Assembly: GCF_011058315.1 (NCBI RefSeq)
Contig: NZ_CP049298.1
Location: forward strand, 2,604,001 to 2,668,000
Source: Chryseobacterium sp. POL2
GTDB lineage: Bacteria > Bacteroidota > Bacteroidia > Flavobacteriales > Weeksellaceae
Direction: 5' to 3'
Length of the DNA: 64,000 nucleotides
Below are positions 59,113 through 64,000 of this stretch, piece after piece. A program made the translations under genes and the position numbers. The notes under the pieces are model-generated. The model worked only from the letters and a program-made list of their open reading frames with translations, was not told the DNA's origin and did not search any database. How positions within the stretch are numbered: position 1 is the stretch's first letter; the number at the start of each line of letters is the position of its first letter.

Positions 59113-60463
59113 TTATTCGACATTGTATTTAGTGATAAAGTAATTGATATATTGTTTTAAATACGTCCCTAAATAGTAAGGCAAATTCATTAACAAGTAA
59201 GGTTTCCCTTCTGGTGTAACAGTTTCTTCAATGTTGAATTTCCCTCCATACATTCTGACTGCGAATTGATGAGGGGCTTGATTCACAAATTGATGCAAGG
59301 ATTTCAAACTTCCCGTTTTCCCCGATTTAATTTCAATAGGAATCAAGAATTTCCCGTGAGCAATGAGCAAATCAACCTCTGCTGACGATTGCGTTTTGTC
59401 CCGAACCCAAAAGTTGGTCTTTTTGTAATCCGTAGTATTCAAAGACAAAACTTCCTGATTGATAATATGAGGGATAGTCGCTCCTTTGTATGCTTCGTTA
59501 AGGTCTTTCATTAGCAACAAATCGGCTTGAATATTCTGATCAAAATTTAAAATTCCTGTATCCAAAAATTGTAATCGTGGCGATTTTTTATAATCTGGAA
59601 GAATTGGCGGCTCTACATTGGTACAAGGATAAATTACCTGAATGACCTTTGCGGCATCTAAATTATTGAATGCCTCGCTCACTTCCCTCGACTTATAATT
59701 AGAGTGTCCGAAATTTTGAAATTTAATCCGTTGGTCAACAAATGATGCAGCGGTATTTACGATGTGTTGCATCACATTTTCTTCCGATTTACTATCTGCA
59801 TATTTTATCACATCATCTTTGTAGGTATTCCAAATACTTTCATAAATCTGTGGAAGGAATAATAAATCTTTATGAGCAACATAGTTGACAACAATTTCGG
59901 GCATTCCCCCAATAATACAATAGGTGTGGAATTCTTTCATCAAAAGTTCGTGGGCAATGTCGTCAACGGGAACATTCCGAAATCTTTCTAACAAATTCTT
60001 TTTCCCCTGTGCTTCAAGATATTCCTGAAAATTTAAAGGAAACAAATACAGATAATTAATCCTACCTACTGGATAATTTTTAGTTTTCTTTAAGGTATGC
60101 TCCAGCAAAGACCCCGCAGCAATGACATTCAATTCTGGCAAGTCCTCATAAAAATACCGCAAAAAAGAAATAGCTTTTTCGGATTCCTGGATTTCATCAA
60201 TAAAAAGCAGTGTCTAGGGAAAATCTTTTGGAGAGATTTCATTTTTTAATGCAAAAAATTGACCAATTCCTGCACACTATTACTCCGTTCTACGAGATTA
60301 GCATCTTCGCTTTTTTCTAAATTAAACTCTATAAAATGGGTATAACTTTCCCCGAAACTACGAACCAAGGTCGTTTTCCTACTTGTCGAGCTCCTCTTAG
60401 TATCAACGGTATGGCATTAGAACTCGTTTTCCATTGAACCAACTCATCAAAAAATATGTCGTT
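59113..60463 (-). pseudogene. DUF4143 ATPase, inactivated by two frameshifts and a nonsense codon
   Basis: The protein is an AAA-like ATPase with C-terminal DUF4143 nuclease-like domain. The 3' part (59113-60162) is open for 349 codons (AGSLLEHTLKKTKNYPVGRI; FWVRDKTQSSAEVDLLIAHG; PIEIKSGKTGSLKSLHQF). Upstream, Walker B (TLLFIDEIQESEKAISFLRY) is in frame but preceded by TAG at 60214-60216; a 1-base indel lies near 60250-60260, and the Walker A segment RGARQVGK is shifted by a missing A near 60378-60385. These defects together exclude a full product. Confidence 0.88.
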
Positions 60464-60538
60464 TAAAATTCATTCTTATCATAAAACAAACCCAAATTTA
60501 CTAAATTTTCGTAACAAAACAAGGGTGATTTTTGCACT

Positions 60539-60676
60539 TCATTTTTGATTTGATTTATATATAAAATGCAAATCGAGCTCCGTTAACAATTTTCTATAAT
60601 AATTATCCTCAGGAACTAGCATATCTAGACTGAGTTCGTAGAACAGTTGTGATGTAAAGTGTTTTCGTCCTTGCAT
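60539..60676 (-). pseudogene. N-terminal remnant of IS1182-family transposase
   Basis: 45 codons from ATG 60676 to TGA: GRKHFTSQLFYELSLDMLVP, EDNYYRKLLTELDLHFIY. This is the start of an IS1182-type transposase (domain with LVPEDNFYR... signature); the catalytic part is absent. Confidence 0.75.
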
Positions 60677-60902
60677 ATTTAAATTTACGAAAATTTCATA
60701 TCATAAATAACAGTTTTTAACTATATTTGAGTTGTGCAACAGGCACAAGGGTTTTGCAATAGTGGGGCTGAAAGTTAAAGGCTCAACATTTGTGCTACTA
60801 TTGAGCTTTGGTGCAATCATCAACTAACGTTCTTCGATTGCCCCACCATCGCAAAGCCCCAAACCGTTATCTGCAAAGCAAAAACCATGATTGTCAATTA
60901 AA
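60677..60902. other. Short gene-free stretch ahead of the HEPN-like gene
   Basis: The first 45 bases are AT-rich; from about 60735 the sequence becomes unusually GC-rich for the region and contains complementary segments (GTGGGGC near 60763 and GCCCCAC near 60840). It looks like a small structured repeat; identity not recognised. Confidence 0.4.
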
Positions 60903-61451
60903 ATGAAGGAAGAAAAATTCCAATTTGGTCAGTACTCAAATGAAAATCACACTTATTATGATGAAAATAATGAGGAATATGAATCATTCTTACAACAAAC
61001 CGCTCCATTAATTGGTTACATTGTGCATGATTTTAATAAACTTGATGAGAGTTTAAACAACGCTATTTGGCAAATAATATCTGATAGAACTGACGAAATA
61101 GGAGCATTAATTACTTACAAAATGAATTTTTCCGCAAAAGTTGATTTGTTTAATAGAATAATTAAATCAATGGAAATAGGTTGTGATAATGAAATTCCAA
61201 TTTTAAATGAATTAATTGAAAAACTTAAGAGATGTGCAACTTTAAGAAATGCTGTAGTACATGCTGAATGGTATAATATGAATGAAAAAGGCTATACTTT
61301 TGTAAAACTAAATTTTGAAAAAAATGGTTTGAAACAACATTATTGGCAGTTTACACCAGAGTCTCTTAGAAAAATAGTTGATTTAATTAACGAAACTTAC
61401 TTTCTATTTGATACTTATTATGAACAAAAAGATGATTTGCTCAGCAGCTAA
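60903..61451 (+). CDS. Hypothetical protein with HEPN-like RNxxxH motif
   Basis: A 182-residue all-helical protein (ATG 60903; the frame opens at a TTG at 60891). It contains RCATLRNAVVHAEW, with Arg115, Asn116 and His120 in the Rx4-6H arrangement of HEPN ribonuclease-type domains. The preceding segment DKLDESLNNAIWQIISDRTD-like helices (about 45-70) fits the four-helix bundle. No nucleotidyltransferase or other partner lies beside it. The family has both RNases of defence/toxin systems and inactive members; assignment rests on the motif and helical pattern alone. Confidence 0.5.
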   Translation: MKEEKFQFGQYSNENHTYYDENNEEYESFLQQTAPLIGYIVHDFNKLDESLNNAIWQIISDRTDEIGALITYKMNFSAKVDLFNRIIKSMEIGCDNEIPILNELIEKLKRCATLRNAVVHAEWYNMNEKGYTFVKLNFEKNGLKQHYWQFTPESLRKIVDLINETYFLFDTYYEQKDDLLSS

Positions 61452-61491
61452 CATATTCTATGTCAAAAAACAAGAAAAATTTTAAATATTT

Positions 61492-61677
61492 TCAATTGGC
61501 AAATTGATGGGTTTTTACATAGGGCGTTTCTCGTTTGATGACTGCAAAAATGCGGCTTACCAGTTTGCATTTTACATTATTTAAGGCTAATAAACTGTGT
61601 TTGCCTTCTCCTTTTTTTCGTTCGTAGTATAATTTGAGTTTCCGTTGTTGGCACAAGCATCTTGCCCGTGTCTGCAT
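61492..61677 (-). pseudogene. C-terminal remnant of IS110-family transposase
   Basis: 61 codons resembling the end of IS110/IS116/IS902 transposases: YYERKKGEGKHSLLALNNVK, CKLVSRIFAVIKRETPYVKT. No catalytic part remains. Confidence 0.7.
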
Positions 61678-62146
61678 AACCTATTTTCATTAATCTGTAA
61701 AATTTGTATTACTGCTCATCTTTTATTTATTGTAAGCACGAGCGCTAGGGAGACCCTGCTAAGAATGATAAGATAAAAAAAGTGATAACGTTGTTATGTT
61801 CTTTTAATCGCAAAGGTTTTATATGCTTTGTATTTAGTTTTTAAAAAAAAAAAATTAACATGTTATAAAGCTAAAAAACAATGGTAAAAACATTCCTTTT
61901 GTATTCTTTTATCATAAAAATATGATATTATTATAAATCTCATAAATTAATAGCCATAACACAGCAATTTAACTTCGCATTTTATATAGATTAAAAAACA
62001 GAACGAAACATACAACTTACTAATTCTATACAAAATACGAAACCAAAAAAACACAAAAAACATATATAAAATAAACACTTACAATAAATAATAAAAATAT
62101 TTGTGGTTTCACAAAACTTTCGTACATTTACGTGTTGTAGGCAATT
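61678..62146. other. AT-rich gene-free stretch
   Basis: About 470 bp, very AT-rich, no coding region, no repeat recognised. It may be upstream sequence of the lost IS110 copy. Nothing else seen. Confidence 0.5.
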
Positions 62147-62482
62147 TTAACCGCCCGAACCGTCCAAAGATTTTCCCCATTCGTTTAAATCCCAAAGAAT
62201 TTTTACCAAACCATTTCCTAAATCCGACAACTCATATTCAACACGAGGAGGAAGCTCATTAAAAGAAGTTTTGGTAAGCAATCCATCTTCAACCATTTCA
62301 GAAAGTTGTTGATTGAGTACTCTTCGGTCAACATTTTTTATGCCACGCAAAAACTCGCTTGGTCGTTTTTTTCCTTCGTTGATTTGCCAAACGATGGAGA
62401 TTTTCCATTTTCCATTAATGGCGTTTACTGCTTTTTCCAACGGACACATTTTTTCTTCTATCGTTAAAACCTTTATCCCCAT
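62147..62482 (-). CDS. HxlR-family transcription regulator
   Basis: A 111-residue MarR-like winged-helix regulator of the HxlR family: CPLEKAVNAINGKWKISIVW with the redox-type Cys13, PSEFLRGIKNVDRRVLNQQL as recognition region and PPRVEYELSDLG wing. It is divergent from the azoreductase gene, separated by about 95 bp, and probably controls it in response to electrophiles or quinones through the Cys, as for related YodB/HypR-like proteins. Confidence 0.9.
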   Translation of the reverse strand: MGIKVLTIEEKMCPLEKAVNAINGKWKISIVWQINEGKKRPSEFLRGIKNVDRRVLNQQLSEMVEDGLLTKTSFNELPPRVEYELSDLGNGLVKILWDLNEWGKSLDGSGG

Positions 62483-62576
62483 AAAATTGACTTTTTTATC
62501 CCCTATTGATTAATTAATGCGGTATTGTGAGAGCGTTTCTACTACTATAAATTTGCTCAAATTCAACTACAAAAAT

Positions 62577-63200
62577 ATGAATATTTTAAGAATCGATTCA
62601 AGCGTAAGAGTACAAAACTCGAAGTCAAGAGAATTGACGGATTTTTTTCTGAAAGAACTTTCAACAAAACAAAATTTTAACCTAAAAATCTGTGACGTAG
62701 GCATTAATCCACCAGCATTTCCAACCGATGAATTCATAAAAGCAAATTACACTTTGCCCGAAAACAGGACGGACGAAATGAAATCAATTTTAGCAAATTC
62801 AGATGCGTTGATTGATGAATTGTTTTGGGCGGATAAAATCGTGATTGCTTCGCCAATGTACAATTTTACCATTTCGGCAACATTAAAGGCGTATATCGAT
62901 AATATCGTAAGAATTGGACGCACATTTTACATAAACGAAAAAAGTGAAATGCAAGGTTTACTCAACGATAAAAAACTATTGGTCATCACTTCCAGAGGTG
63001 CAATGTTTTACGGCAAAAATGAAAATTTGGAATCGTTCGATTTTCAAGAAAGCTATCTAAAATCGGTGTTTCTGTTTATGGGAATTTCCGATTCCACTTT
63101 TGTAAATACAGAAGCCCAAGACTTTGGAACTACCGAAATGAAAATGATTAACTTTGAACATTCTAAAAATCAATTATCCGAACTTTCTAAAATATGGTAG
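62577..63200 (+). CDS. FMN-dependent NADH azoreductase / quinone reductase
   Basis: A 207-residue flavodoxin-like enzyme of the AzoR family. Start at ATG 62577 (MNILRIDSSVRVQNSKSREL); the open frame upstream is not part of it. FMN and substrate motifs: IASPMYNFTISATLKAYIDN (about 92-111) and VITSRGAMFYG. It reduces azo compounds and quinones with NADH. Divergent from HxlR; its last seven bases overlap the next gene. Confidence 0.9.
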   Translation: MNILRIDSSVRVQNSKSRELTDFFLKELSTKQNFNLKICDVGINPPAFPTDEFIKANYTLPENRTDEMKSILANSDALIDELFWADKIVIASPMYNFTISATLKAYIDNIVRIGRTFYINEKSEMQGLLNDKKLLVITSRGAMFYGKNENLESFDFQESYLKSVFLFMGISDSTFVNTEAQDFGTTEMKMINFEHSKNQLSELSKIW

Positions 63201-64000
63201 AACCGCAGATTTTAAACAGAAAAGGAGCTTTAAAGGCAGAGAATATTCCAACCGAAGTTTTGGAATTATTGAATAGCGGAAAAATAGAAACCGTGAATTT
63301 AACGGAATGGTTGGCTGTAAATCATATTCAACTCATCAAAACCAATTTTTCGGAATTGGGAATTTCAAATTCAGTCATAGAAAAGGTTTTGGGCGAAATC
63401 CAAAAGCAGAAAAAATCTTCCACAATGAACACCATAAAAGTTGTTGGCGAAATGCTTTACAAAGAATTGAAAGACAAAAAAGAGTTTGAAAAAATCTTAG
63501 ATAGTTTAAGCAATCATCCGTCCGATTCTATTCGTTGTTATGCTCCGTATTTAATTTCGCTGAATGAAAAATTAGAAATTCAAGAAAAGCTAAACCAAGC
63601 AAAACCTTTGATTGCCGACACTCATTTTGGTGTTCGGGAAATAGTTTGGATGGCTTTACGCCTCGAAATTGAAAAAAATCTTGAAGTATCGATTGAGTTT
63701 CTAACAGATTGGACAAAAAATGAAGATGAAAATATCAGACGATTTACCACCGAAGCAACAAGACCAAGAGGCGTTTGGTGCAAACACATTGACCAACTGA
63801 AAGAAACACCTGAAATCGCTTTGCCCATTCTGGAAAACTTAAAATCCGACACTTCAAAATATGTTCAAGACAGCGTTGGGAATTGGCTCAATGATGCAAG
63901 TAAATCCCGACCCGATTTCGTAATTGAACTCTGCAAAAAATGGCAAAAAGAATCGCCCACAAAAGAAACCGAAAAAATAATTAAAAGGGCAAAAAGAACG
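63194..64000 (+). CDS. DNA alkylation repair protein (HEAT-like, AlkC/AlkD type), 3' end missing
   Basis: Coding from ATG 63194 to the window edge (269 codons), overlapping azoR by seven bases. The protein is a helical HEAT-like solenoid: SIRCYAPYLISLNEKLEIQE, FGVREIVWMALRLEIEKN, then the family signature RRFTTEATRPRGVWCKHIDQ and LKSDTSKYVQDSVGNWLNDA. AlkC/AlkD glycosylases remove 3- and 7-alkylated purines. Pairing with an azoreductase under HxlR control points to a response to alkylating or electrophilic stress. Confidence 0.85.
   Translation, partial: MVEPQILNRKGALKAENIPTEVLELLNSGKIETVNLTEWLAVNHIQLIKTNFSELGISNSVIEKVLGEIQKQKKSSTMNTIKVVGEMLYKELKDKKEFEKILDSLSNHPSDSIRCYAPYLISLNEKLEIQEKLNQAKPLIADTHFGVREIVWMALRLEIEKNLEVSIEFLTDWTKNEDENIRRFTTEATRPRGVWCKHIDQLKETPEIALPILENLKSDTSKYVQDSVGNWLNDASKSRPDFVIELCKKWQKESPTKETEKIIKRAKRT

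Noticed and set aside
60721-60890. Integron attC site before the HEPN-like gene
   Set aside because: The GC-rich complementary segments looked promising, but RYYYAAC / GTTRRRY core sites could not be placed and no integrase or second cassette is nearby.
1-64000. tRNA, rRNA or other standard RNA genes
   Set aside because: None recognised by eye in the intergenic regions; a covariance search would be needed to exclude them.

Overview
The window is low-GC DNA from a member of the Bacteroidota, most likely a flavobacterium of the Weeksellaceae/Chryseobacterium group. The support is a SusC/SusD pair, a type IX secretion sorting domain, a zinc-free type B ribosomal protein L31, the compact block rpsL-rpsG-fusA-rpsJ, promoters of the Bacteroidota form (TTG/TTTG, 19 bp, TAnnTTTG), and families largely confined to this phylum (DUF6520, RteC, DUF4252). 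The genus is an inference.

Layout. 1-5.3 kb: end of a capsule/exopolysaccharide operon (EpsG-like polymerase, two glycosyltransferases, CapA-like protein, PaaK-like adenylate-forming enzyme). 5.3-6.9 kb: small conserved gene, a wrecked tyrosine recombinase, an SDR oxidoreductase. 7.6-13.5 kb: a tightly overlapping five-gene operon, XRE regulator / double-GHKL ATPase-kinase / receiver protein / HNH nuclease / N6-adenine methylase, closed by a strong terminator; this is the best candidate for an undescribed system. 13.7-14.4 kb: small gene and a divergent HTH gene with an operator-like palindrome. 15-24.2 kb: SusC-SusD-S9 peptidase operon converging on DUF6520, MauE, a 59-residue microprotein and a small lipoprotein. 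24.5-29 kb: TPR-AraC regulator, RteC protein and a four-gene cassette with a DUF5675 protein and two small membrane proteins. 29.2-35.1 kb: LuxR regulator divergent from a secreted coiled-coil protein with repeated DFWG motifs, two TPR/Sel1 proteins and a zinc-ribbon protein. 35.6-38.7 kb: secreted RCC1-like and related proteins. 38.9-41.8 kb: a TPR-AraC regulator split by an IS3-family element with a 3-bp target duplication.

42.4-56.2 kb is housekeeping: rpmE2, GlmU-like protein, ECF sigma operon with DUF4252 proteins, YciI-like protein, pncB, T9SS leucine-rich-repeat protein, a polytopic membrane protein and the str operon. 56.9-61.7 kb is a decayed accessory patch: a split HipA toxin system (HipB/HipS/HipT-like), 3' ends of lost genes, a frameshifted DUF4143 ATPase, and IS1182 and IS110 remnants. 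62.1-64 kb: HxlR regulator divergent from an azoreductase and a DNA alkylation repair gene cut by the window edge.

Repeats tie the accessory part together. Six arrays of a degenerate heptamer (consensus RGRGAYT) lie between 5 and 42.3 kb, always with the purine-rich strand on +, whichever way the neighbouring genes run. Several are accompanied by copies of a CTTYGACRRRCTCAG motif and a 28-bp direct repeat. A different hairpin element occurs on both sides of pncB. No rRNA, tRNA or CRISPR array was recognised.
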